Positions 57,154-64,000 of a stretch of 64,000 nt of DNA are shown here, piece by piece. Positions within the stretch are counted from its first letter, which is position 1. Each line of letters begins with the position of its first letter. Where the stretch lies: positions 4,154,001 to 4,218,000 of the forward strand of contig NC_016109.1 in NCBI RefSeq assembly GCF_000269985.1, in the 5' to 3' direction. Source of the DNA: Kitasatospora setae KM-6054. Lineage in GTDB: Bacteria; Actinomycetota; Actinomycetes; Streptomycetales; Streptomycetaceae. The notes under the pieces were generated by a model. The model ran no database searches. It was not told the DNA's origin and saw only the letters and a program-made list of their open reading frames with translations. A program made the translations under genes and the position numbers.

Positions 57154-60100
57154 ATGGCGGAGCACGGGACGGACCAGCCGTCCGCCTTCGGCCCGCTGCT
57201 CCGCGACCTGCGCACCCGCGCCGGGAGCAGCCAGCAGGCCACCGCCGCCCGCGCCGGGATCAGCGCCCGGGCGCTGCGCGACCTCGAACACGGGCGGGTG
57301 CGGCGGCCCCGCGAGCAGACCGTCCGGCGGCTGGCCGACGCCCTCGGCCTGAGCGCCGGCGAGACCGGCGCGCTGCGCGCGGCCGCCGCCCGCGGCGGCG
57401 AAGCCGACGGGCCGCCCGAGCCCGGCCGGACCACCCTGCTGGTGCTCGGCCCGCTCTCCCTGCGCCGCGGCCGCGACACCGTCCCGGTCGGCAGCCCCAC
57501 CCTGCGCCGGCTGCTCGGCCTGCTCGCCCTCGCCCACCCGGCCGCCGCCACCCGGCAGGAGATCACCGACACCCTGTGGCCGTCCGGGCCGCCCGACTCG
57601 CAGCAGAGCCTGATCCACACCTACGTCAGCCAACTGCGCCGCCTCCTCGACCCCGAAGGACCGGCCCCCGCCGTCGCCCGCACCCCCGCCGGCTACCGGC
57701 TCGACCTGCCTCGCCACCGGATCGACCTCGGCCGCTTCGACGAACTCCTGGCCCGCACCACCTCCCTGCGGCACGCCCCCGACCCGGACGCCGCGCACCA
57801 GGACCTCACCCGCGCCCTGCGCTGGTGGCGCGGCCCCGTCCTCGCCGACGCCGACCCGGTCCTGCGCCGCCACCCCGCAGCGGTCGCCGCCAACGAACGA
57901 CGGATCCGCGCCGCCCTGCTGCACGCCGACACCGCGCTGCTGCTGCGCCGCCCCGACCACGCCGTCCCCCTGCTGCGCGAACTCGCCCACACCGAGCCCC
58001 TGCACGAGGGCCTGCACGCCCGGCTGGTCCTCACCCTCGCCGCGAGCGGCCGCCAGGACGCCGCCCTCGACGCCTACGCCCGGCTGCGCGCCCGCCTCGA
58101 CGAGGAGCTCGGCGTCACCCCGGGGCCCGAACTCCAGGACGCCCACCTCCGCGTCCTGCGCGGCCACCCGCGCACCACCCCCGCCCCGGCCCCCGCCTCC
58201 ACCACCCTCCCCGTCCCCGTCCCCGCCCAACTCTCCTCCCCACCACGCCAGTTCGTCGGCCGCGACCGCCAACTGCGCGAACTCGACGCCCTGCTCCCGG
58301 CCGCCCCCGCCGACGGCTCCCCGCTCGTCGCGGTGGTCGGGCCGCCCGGCGTCGGCAAGAGCGCCCTCGTCGCGCACTGGGCGCACGGGCACCGCGACCG
58401 CTTCCCCGACGGCCGGCTCCACGCCGACCTGCGCGGGCACGCCGACCGGCCCCCGGCCCGGCCCGACACCGTCCTCGCCCGCTTCCTGCGCGCCCTCGGC
58501 ACCCCACCCGACCGGCTGCCCGCCGACCCCGACGAAGCCGCCGCGCTCTACCGCACCCTGCTCGCCGACCGCCGCCTGCTGATCGTCCTCGACGACGCCC
58601 GCGACGCCGCCCAGGTCCGCCCGCTGCTCCCCGGCGCCCCCGGCTGCACCGTCCTGGTCACCGGCCGCGGCCGGCTCACCGGCCTGCTGGCCGGCGACGG
58701 CGCCCGCCGCCTCACCCTCGACCCGCTCGACCCTGCGGAGGGCAGCCTGCTGCTCGGCACCGTCCTCGGCCCCTCCCGGGTCGCCGCCGAACCCGCCGCC
58801 GCCCGCCGCCTCGTCCACGCCTGCGGCGGCCTCCCCCTCGCCCTCCGGATCGCCGCCGCCGACCTGACCACCCGCGGCACCGCCCTCACCGACTACGCCC
58901 CCGCCCGCCCCGACGCCGCCCTGCTCGCCCGCCTCGACCTCCCCGACGACCCGCACACCGGCCTCCGCGTCGCCTTCGACCGCTCCTACCGCGCCCTCCC
59001 CGCCCCCGCCCGCCACCTGTTCCGCCTCCTCGGCCACGCCCCCGCCGCCGGCCTCACCGCCGAAACCGCCGCCACCCTGGCCGCCACCACCCCCGCCGAG
59101 ACCGCCACCCAGCTCGCCCGACTCGCCGACGCCCACCTCCTCCACGAACGTCCCCCCGGCCACTACCGGCTGCCCGGGCTGCTCCACCCGTACGCCGCGG
59201 GGCTGCCGGACGAGACCGGTCGGCCGCTTGACGTCAATCAACTGCCTGACGCCAAGCGGGCGAGCGACCTCGATCGCGACCCCGAGCACAATCAACTGAT
59301 TGACCTCACTCGAACGACCGACCGCAAGGTGCTGCCCCTCCTCACTCCCTCCCTCTCCCGCACCCCCTCCCTCCCCCGCACACCCGCCCGGCAGCCCCAG
59401 CCCGGCCCGTACCCCGACGACATCACCGTCCTGGGCCTGATCTGCTGGAAGCTCGGCCGACTGCCCGAGGCCGCCGACCACTTCGCCCACGCCGCCCGGC
59501 TGCTCGGCGCTCCGAGCCGCGACGACGGCCCCGGCGGGGCGGCCGACCGGGAGGACCGCGACCGGGAGGACCGCGACCGGGAGGACGCCGACCGGGAGGC
59601 GATCGCCCGGACCAACCTGGCCGTCGTCCAGCGGGCGCTGGGGCGGCCCGCGGAGGCGATCCGGCTGCTCGGCGAGACGCTGCCGGTGCACCGCCGGCAC
59701 CACAACCGGTTCAGCGCGGCGGTCGCCCTGACCTGCCTCTCCGCCGCCCACACCGACCTGGGCGACCACGCCACCGGACAGCTGCTCGCCCACAGCGCGC
59801 TCACCGCCGCCCGCGCGGTACGCCACCGGGCCCTCCAGGCGAACGCCCAACTCGCCCTGGCGGAGTCCCACTTCACCGCCCGGCGGACCGCCGAGGCGGC
59901 CGCGGCCCACCGCGAGGCGCTGGCGCTGGCCGAGGCGTCCGGCGACCGCCACCCGCAAGCCGCCGCCCTGGCCGGCCTGGCCGCCGCGCTGCTCGACACC
60001 GACCCGCGGGCCGCGCTGCGCACCGCCGAACGGGCGCTGGCGCTCGCCCGCGCGGCCGAGTTCCGGGTGCTGGAGGGCGAGGCGCTCACCGTCCTGACCC

Positions 60101-60321
60101 GGGTCCGGGCCCGCCTCGGCGATCCGCACACCGCGCTGTCCCTCGGCCGCGACGCCCTCGCCCGGCAGCGCGAGACCGGCCACCGCCCCGGCGAGGCCCG
60201 GGCCCACCTCGCCCTGGCCCAGGCCGCCGCTGCGCTCGGCTCCGACGCCGAGGCCGTCCGGCACCGCCGGGAGGCCCTGCTGATCACCCGGGCCGCGGCC
60301 GGCAGCATCCCGCCGAACTGA
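57154..60321 (+). CDS. XRE-SARP-NB-ARC-TPR fusion transcriptional regulator (AfsR-like)
   Basis: 1,055 residues from ATG 57154 (GAGGGGG upstream). Order: XRE helix-turn-helix (about 12-70, LLRDLRTRAGSSQQATAARAGISARALRDLEHGRVRRP); OmpR-type winged helix and BTAD of the SARP family (about 90-330, VPVGSPTLRRLLGLLALAHPAAATRQEITDTLWP, DELLARTTSLRHAPD, LDEELGVTPGPELQDAHLRVL); NB-ARC ATPase with P-loop GPPGVGKSALVAHWAHG (about 396) and DDARDAAQVRPLLPGAPGCTVLVTGRGRL; C-terminal TPRs (about 750-1045). Typical pathway-specific or global antibiotic regulator. Oddities: an AT-rich in-frame patch at 59228-59302 and a DREDRDRE repeat at about 59550. Confidence 0.94.
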   Translation: MAEHGTDQPSAFGPLLRDLRTRAGSSQQATAARAGISARALRDLEHGRVRRPREQTVRRLADALGLSAGETGALRAAAARGGEADGPPEPGRTTLLVLGPLSLRRGRDTVPVGSPTLRRLLGLLALAHPAAATRQEITDTLWPSGPPDSQQSLIHTYVSQLRRLLDPEGPAPAVARTPAGYRLDLPRHRIDLGRFDELLARTTSLRHAPDPDAAHQDLTRALRWWRGPVLADADPVLRRHPAAVAANERRIRAALLHADTALLLRRPDHAVPLLRELAHTEPLHEGLHARLVLTLAASGRQDAALDAYARLRARLDEELGVTPGPELQDAHLRVLRGHPRTTPAPAPASTTLPVPVPAQLSSPPRQFVGRDRQLRELDALLPAAPADGSPLVAVVGPPGVGKSALVAHWAHGHRDRFPDGRLHADLRGHADRPPARPDTVLARFLRALGTPPDRLPADPDEAAALYRTLLADRRLLIVLDDARDAAQVRPLLPGAPGCTVLVTGRGRLTGLLAGDGARRLTLDPLDPAEGSLLLGTVLGPSRVAAEPAAARRLVHACGGLPLALRIAAADLTTRGTALTDYAPARPDAALLARLDLPDDPHTGLRVAFDRSYRALPAPARHLFRLLGHAPAAGLTAETAATLAATTPAETATQLARLADAHLLHERPPGHYRLPGLLHPYAAGLPDETGRPLDVNQLPDAKRASDLDRDPEHNQLIDLTRTTDRKVLPLLTPSLSRTPSLPRTPARQPQPGPYPDDITVLGLICWKLGRLPEAADHFAHAARLLGAPSRDDGPGGAADREDRDREDRDREDADREAIARTNLAVVQRALGRPAEAIRLLGETLPVHRRHHNRFSAAVALTCLSAAHTDLGDHATGQLLAHSALTAARAVRHRALQANAQLALAESHFTARRTAEAAAAHREALALAEASGDRHPQAAALAGLAAALLDTDPRAALRTAERALALARAAEFRVLEGEALTVLTRVRARLGDPHTALSLGRDALARQRETGHRPGEARAHLALAQAAAALGSDAEAVRHRREALLITRAAAGSIPPN

Positions 60322-60432
60322 CCCGGAAGTTCCCCGGAACTTCCGCCCCGCCCCAAAACCCCACCCCCACAGGCCAGTTGCCGCGCCCGACCGCTCTGGT
60401 TCCGCTACAGCCGACCGCACAGCCCGGCTCCC

Positions 60433-60438
60433 TACGGT
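60433..60438 (+). promoter_or_regulatory. Putative -10 (TACGGT) of PPOX-MFS operon
   Basis: TACGGT lies 37 bases before the TTG start of the PPOX gene; no strong -35 is visible upstream. Confidence 0.3.
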
Positions 60439-60475
60439 GGTCGCACCTCCCCGCCCCGGACCCCGAGGTGACACC

Positions 60476-61123
60476 TTGAGCCGCTACGACCGACTCGCCC
60501 ACACCCCCGCCGTCCGCCGCCTCCAGCAGGAGATGGGCAGCGCCGCCGCGGCCGACCGCCGCCGGCACGCGCCCGGCGGCGACCGGCCCGACCCGCTCAC
60601 CGACACCGAGGCCGCCTTCGTCCGCAGCCTGGACGGCTTCCTGTTCGCGACGGTCAACGAGGACGGCTGGCCGTACATCCAGTTCCGCGGCGGCCCGCCC
60701 GGCTTCGTGCACGTCCTGGACGCGCACACCCTCGGCTACCTCGACGTCCGCGGCAACCGGCAGTACCTGACCACCGGCAACCTGCGCGGCGGCGACGGCC
60801 GGGTCGCCCTGTTCTTCCTCGACCACGCCCGGCAGGCCCGCCTCAAGGTCTTCGGCCGCGCCACCGCCGTCCCCGCCGCGCAGGACCCGGCCCTGGCCGA
60901 GCGCCTCGGCACCCCGCGCACCGAGGGCCGGGTCGAACAGCTCGTCACCGTCCGGGTCGAGGCGCACGCCTGGAACTGCCCCAACCACATCACCCCGCGC
61001 TTCACCGAACGCGAACTCGCCGACGCCCTGAACCCGGTCCGCGACCGCCTCGCCCTGCTGGAACGGGAGAACGCCCGGCTCCGCGCCGAACTCGCCGCCC
61101 GCACCGACCCCTCGAAGGACTGA
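60476..61123 (+). CDS. Pyridoxamine 5'-phosphate oxidase-family flavoprotein
   Basis: 215 residues from TTG 60476, chosen because GAGGTGA is eight bases upstream; an upstream in-frame start at 60437 adds 13 residues without support. Split-barrel core: LTDTEAAFVRSLDGFLFATVNEDGWPYIQFRGGPPGFVHVLDAHTLGYLDVRGNRQYLTTGN, FFLDHARQARLKVFGRA, and a C-terminal WNCPNHITPRFTERE, then a coiled coil. The CPxHIxPR(F/Y) ending is typical of a distinct PPOX clade. The MFS gene starts 8 bases later, so they form an operon. Confidence 0.88.
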   Translation: MSRYDRLAHTPAVRRLQQEMGSAAAADRRRHAPGGDRPDPLTDTEAAFVRSLDGFLFATVNEDGWPYIQFRGGPPGFVHVLDAHTLGYLDVRGNRQYLTTGNLRGGDGRVALFFLDHARQARLKVFGRATAVPAAQDPALAERLGTPRTEGRVEQLVTVRVEAHAWNCPNHITPRFTERELADALNPVRDRLALLERENARLRAELAARTDPSKD

Positions 61124-61130
61124 CCCCGCC

Positions 61131-62414
61131 GTGTCCGCCCACCTGACCGACCAGCCCGCGCCCTCCTCTCCTTCCCCCTCGTCCCTCCCCTCTTCCTCCC
61201 CCTCCCCCGAACCCGCCATCTGGTCCCGCAACTTCCGCCGCTACTTCACCGCCCGCAGCGCCGGCCTGCTCAGCTGGGCGATGCTGCCCGTCGCCGTCTC
61301 CGCCGGACTGCTGTCCGCCGGGCACGGCCTGGACACCGCGGGCTACGCGATGGCCTTCCTGGTCGCCCCGTTCGCCGGCCTGGTGCTGTTCGGCGGCGTC
61401 CTCGCCGACCGGTTCACCGCCCGCCGGATGATGATCATCGCCGACCTGGCCAACCTCACCGCGCACGTCCTGCTGGCCGTCCTGTTCTGGCACGGCGTCG
61501 ACCGGCTCTGGCAGCTGTACGCCCTGCTCGCGGTGGCCGGTACCGCCAACGCCCTGTTCCAGCCGGGCGCCTCCTCGACCGTCCCGCTGATCGCCCGCGA
61601 CGTCCAGGGCGCCAACGGCGTGCTGCGCACCTCCGAGGCGATCACCGGCCTCGGCGGCCCGGCCCTGGCCGGCGTGCTGGTCGGCTTCGGCTCCACCGGC
61701 GCGGTGATGGCCCTCTCCGCGCTCGCCTACGCCACCAGCGCCGCCTGCCTGTTCGCGCTCCGCCTCGGCACCGTCCCCGCCCCGCCCGCCGGGCACTCGC
61801 TCTGGCACAACCTGGCCGTCGGCTGGCACGAGTTCCGCTCCCGCGACTGGCTGTGGAGCGTCATCCTGATCTGGATGGTGTACGCCGTCCTCGCCTGGGG
61901 CCCGCAACTCTCCCTCGCCGCGGGCGTCATCGTCCCCGCCCACGGCCCCACCGCGTTCGGCCTGATCAACTGCGCCCTCGGCGCGGGCACCGTGGCCGGC
62001 GGCCTGCTCGCCATCCGCTACAAGCCCCGCCGCCCGCTCGCCGCCGGCGCGGTCGCCATGTTCGCCTACCCCCTCTACCCCCTCGCCATCCTGCTGAACG
62101 CCCCGGTCTGGCTGCTCGCCGCCGCCCAGGTCCTGGTCGGCGCCGGCATCGGCGTCTGGGGCGTCATGTGGTCCACCGCCGTCCAGACCCAGGTCCCCGG
62201 CGAGGTCCTCAACCGCGTCCACGCCTACGAAGTCGCCGGCTCCGTCGGCCTCTACCCCCTCGGCTCCGCCCTCACCGGCCCCGCCACCCACGCCTTCGGC
62301 ACCACCCAAGTCCTCACCGCCGGCACCCTGGTGGCCCTCCTCACCCCCCTCGCCCTCCTCCTCACCCGCCCGATCCGCACCCTCCCCCGCGTCCCCGACC
62401 GCCCGGCCGACTGA
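61131..62414 (+). CDS. Major facilitator superfamily transporter
   Basis: 427 residues from GTG 61131. After a Ser/Pro-rich cytoplasmic N-terminus there are 11-12 hydrophobic helices. LVLFGGVLADRFTARRMMIIADLANL is the MFS loop 2-3 signature, and GTANALFQPGASSTVPLIARDVQGANGVLRTSEAI matches the MFS_3/TIGR00900 efflux subgroup. Probably a drug or metabolite exporter; substrate unknown. Operonic with the PPOX flavoprotein upstream. Confidence 0.93.
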   Translation: MSAHLTDQPAPSSPSPSSLPSSSPSPEPAIWSRNFRRYFTARSAGLLSWAMLPVAVSAGLLSAGHGLDTAGYAMAFLVAPFAGLVLFGGVLADRFTARRMMIIADLANLTAHVLLAVLFWHGVDRLWQLYALLAVAGTANALFQPGASSTVPLIARDVQGANGVLRTSEAITGLGGPALAGVLVGFGSTGAVMALSALAYATSAACLFALRLGTVPAPPAGHSLWHNLAVGWHEFRSRDWLWSVILIWMVYAVLAWGPQLSLAAGVIVPAHGPTAFGLINCALGAGTVAGGLLAIRYKPRRPLAAGAVAMFAYPLYPLAILLNAPVWLLAAAQVLVGAGIGVWGVMWSTAVQTQVPGEVLNRVHAYEVAGSVGLYPLGSALTGPATHAFGTTQVLTAGTLVALLTPLALLLTRPIRTLPRVPDRPAD

Positions 62415-62532
62415 CCCATCCCAATCGCTCCACGGTCAAAACCCAGGGCCAGTGGCGAGCCCGAACTCCATCGAGTCCAGGGCTCGACCAGCCCCTGCCC
62501 CACAAGTCACCACCACCTTGGTGGGAGGTGGC

Positions 62533-63222
62533 CTATGCCTCAGACTCGACGACCTCGACGGTCTCGCCCGCGAAATGGGCAGCGATCCGTTGCCGTGACT
62601 GCTCGGGAGACATCAGGCTCGGCGTGGGCATGTGATGCGGGTGGGACCACCAACGCCCGGGGTGAAGCTCGTCCCACGGAGGGCGCTTACCGGTCCGTCG
62701 ACGCTCAGCCCCGGGGTCATGGTTACCGAAACCGTCGATGACGCTGTTCCAAACCGGCCGAGCGTCTTTGATCATGACTCGTTCGGCAAGGGATACGAAG
62801 GCTTCGATGGCGACCAGGTAGCGGACCTTGAAGTCGGTTATATTCAGGTCTTCCACTTGTTCGATGGATATCCGGTGCTCGCCGAGCCGGTCCCACAACG
62901 GGCAGCCGATCTTCGACGGATCCGCGTTGCCCTTTCGGGTACCCACAGGACGCGCCTGGCCGACGTAGATCGGTCTTTCGGTGCCACGAATGGCTTGATA
63001 GAGCGGGTGAGAGCCGGTGTAGTAGAGCGCGTATACACCCGCCCCCTTCATGATCGCTATGGAGTCGAGCCGTTCCGGAGTGTGCTTCAGCAGTTCCAAC
63101 TCGACACTTCGGCCGAGATTATCCAGCTCAAGCGGGTTATACGGCGTTGGTTCCAGCGCCTTGGCCTGCCAGTTCTTCGGCTTTACGGGCTTGCTCGGCC
63201 AACGCTCCGGCGGGGTTGCCAT
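62533..63222 (-). CDS. Eco29kI-family GIY-YIG type II restriction endonuclease
   Basis: 229 residues from ATG 63222 with GAGAGGAAG upstream. GIY-YIG nuclease core: AGVYALYYTGSHPLYQAI (GVY 62-64), RPIYVGQARPVGTRKG (YVG 86-88), PLWDRLGEH (Arg112, His116), IEAFVSLAERVMI (Glu147) and PVWNSVIDGFGNHDPGAERR (Asn159). The Arg-His and Glu-Asn spacings equal those of Eco29kI catalytic residues as I recall them. Eco29kI cuts CCGCGG; this enzyme may or may not share that site. The coding sequence is lower in GC than its left neighbours. A protective methyltransferase is not in the window and would be expected to the right. Confidence 0.9.
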   Translation of the reverse strand: MATPPERWPSKPVKPKNWQAKALEPTPYNPLELDNLGRSVELELLKHTPERLDSIAIMKGAGVYALYYTGSHPLYQAIRGTERPIYVGQARPVGTRKGNADPSKIGCPLWDRLGEHRISIEQVEDLNITDFKVRYLVAIEAFVSLAERVMIKDARPVWNSVIDGFGNHDPGAERRRTGKRPPWDELHPGRWWSHPHHMPTPSLMSPEQSRQRIAAHFAGETVEVVESEA

Positions 63223-63273
63223 CGGGCTTCCTCTCATGATCCACATCTCGGCGTCCGAGCCCGGGGAACCCGG

Positions 63274-64000
63274 CTACTCCGGGTCCGCCGCTTCCGAATC
63301 CGCTTCGTCGACGGGCTCGTCACTGACGGACTCCGCTTCGGGCTCCGCGTCGACGACCTGACCACCGCGGTAATACCGCCACGCGCTCTTGTAGTGCGCC
63401 GGACTGTCGTCGTACATGATCACGTAGCCCATGAGCGCGGCAATCTGCCACCCGTCGGGCATCTCGGCGGAGATCAACCGGAAGACCTCGTCAGCCGTCA
63501 TCCGGTCGGCCGAAACCTGGATCACCCGCTTCTTGAACTCGGCGGATTTCCCGTACCTGAAGTTGTACGGAAGGCCCGCCTTCACCCTCTCCAACAGGTC
63601 ATGGAGTGTGAATTCACCGACCTCCAGCCCTTCGACAGGCCGCCCGAGATCAATGGGGAACAGTACATCGAAGTGATTCCGCTTCAGGATGGTGCTGTCC
63701 CGCTGGCGGCCAGGGTCCTTGTTGCCGAAGCCGTTGTTGTTCCAGGGAATATTTCCCATCTCCTTGTGGTGGCTGATCAACAGCTGCTCCGGGGCGAGCG
63801 CGGAGAAGTCCTCCGCCACATAGAGACATGAGAAGGTCATCTCACCCAGGGCGATCCGGCGACGGCCGGAGAGCTTGCGGAGGTGGTTGCGCAGTCGGGC
63901 CGGGAGGGACTTGTCGGCCTTGCCGACATATACGAACTCACCGTCCAGGTAGAGCTGGTAGACGCCGGCCCGCTCCTTGAGCTCCTTGATGCTCTCCTCG
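63274..64000 (-). CDS. GIY-YIG nuclease-family protein (N-terminus beyond window edge)
   Basis: The frame is open to the right edge, so the start is missing; 241 codons are seen. The visible N-terminal part is a GIY-YIG domain: ERAGVYQLYLDGEFVYVGKADKSLPARLRNHLRKLSGRR (in parts) with GVY, YVG, Arg and His, then EQLLISHHK and WNNNGFGNKDPGRQRD with the catalytic Asn. The C-terminal half (FTLHDLLERVKAGLPYNFRYGKS, ISAEMPDGWQIAALMGYVIMYDDSPAHYKSAWRYYRGG) is unrecognised and ends in an acidic tail. It is 51 bases upstream of, and co-directional with, the Eco29kI-like gene. The shared GFGNxDPG motif suggests common ancestry. Confidence 0.82.
   Translation of the reverse strand, partial: EESIKELKERAGVYQLYLDGEFVYVGKADKSLPARLRNHLRKLSGRRRIALGEMTFSCLYVAEDFSALAPEQLLISHHKEMGNIPWNNNGFGNKDPGRQRDSTILKRNHFDVLFPIDLGRPVEGLEVGEFTLHDLLERVKAGLPYNFRYGKSAEFKKRVIQVSADRMTADEVFRLISAEMPDGWQIAALMGYVIMYDDSPAHYKSAWRYYRGGQVVDAEPEAESVSDEPVDEADSEAADPE

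Noticed and set aside
55503-59231. 1,242-codon plus-strand frame spanning the FMO gene, the octamer region and half of the SARP gene
   Set aside because: An artefact of high GC: it is antisense to the FMO and out of frame with the SARP, and is Arg/Pro-rich throughout. Its Arg/Ser/Pro repeat is the octamer array read in one frame.
57082-60474. 1,130-codon minus-strand frame opposite the SARP gene
   Set aside because: Gly/Glu/Val-rich mirror frame; all recognisable domains lie on the plus strand.
1-64000. CRISPR arrays, insertion sequences and rRNA genes
   Set aside because: No regularly spaced identical repeats with unique spacers, no transposase motifs with terminal inverted repeats, and no rRNA sequence were seen anywhere in the window.

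Overview
This window is GC-rich (roughly 70-75 percent) actinobacterial chromosome, most consistent with Streptomyces or the closely related Kitasatospora. Indicators are strong third-position G/C bias, frequent GTG starts, GTGA/ATGA stop-start overlaps, a complete conservon operon (cvnA to cvnE), an XRE-SARP-NB-ARC-TPR regulator, a TipA-type regulator, an ECF sigma factor paired with a DGPF protein, and many secreted or Pro/Ser-rich surface proteins. I could run no database search, so every name rests on motif and family recognition.

Layout. 1-7 kb: the 5' part of a large Ser/Pro-rich surface protein, a single-domain globin plus flavohaemoglobin pair, and a two-gene graspetide (ATP-grasp RiPP) locus. 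6.8-7.4 kb: two identical tRNA-Arg(ACG) genes and a tRNA-Ser(GCT). 7.5-14.8 kb: a PAS/pseudo-kinase/receiver protein, a two-component system divergent from a PepSY membrane protein, and a His-rich DUF4396 protein. 14.8-21.9 kb: acyl-CoA ligase, DUF1906 glycosidase-like protein, EamA exporter, a small secreted Asn/Ser-rich protein, a GlcD-type oxidase and a small CxxC protein. 22.0-23.6 kb: a distinctly lower-GC pair of membrane proteins beside tRNA-Ser(TGA). 23.6-34.3 kb: HtrA-like protease, TPP-riboswitch-controlled transporter, phosphodiesterase, RsbW-like kinase, SEC-C protein, prim-pol protein, PP2C-like protein and Xaa-Pro aminopeptidase.

34.7-43.6 kb is dense in regulators (GlxA/AraC, TipA, MarR, MerR, ECF42-type sigma, ROK), most beside a likely target. 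43.7-49.3 kb carries cell-envelope genes (LCP ligase, membrane protein, LppU-like protein) and prolyl-tRNA synthetase. 49.9-53.9 kb is the conservon with a CYP157-like P450. 54-60.3 kb has a DMATS-type prenyltransferase, a convergent flavin monooxygenase and a large SARP regulator, suggesting a small prenyl-indole pathway. 60.4-62.4 kb has a PPOX/MFS pair. The right edge (62.5-64 kb) enters a lower-GC restriction-modification-like island with two GIY-YIG nucleases.

The least ordinary features are: a 34-unit degenerate octamer array filling the promoter region between the monooxygenase and the SARP gene; a graspetide operon without its usual methyltransferase partner; paired GIY-YIG nucleases at the right edge; the low-GC membrane/GAF gene pair by tRNA-Ser; and a promoter placed directly on an intrinsic terminator hairpin at 29.9 kb.
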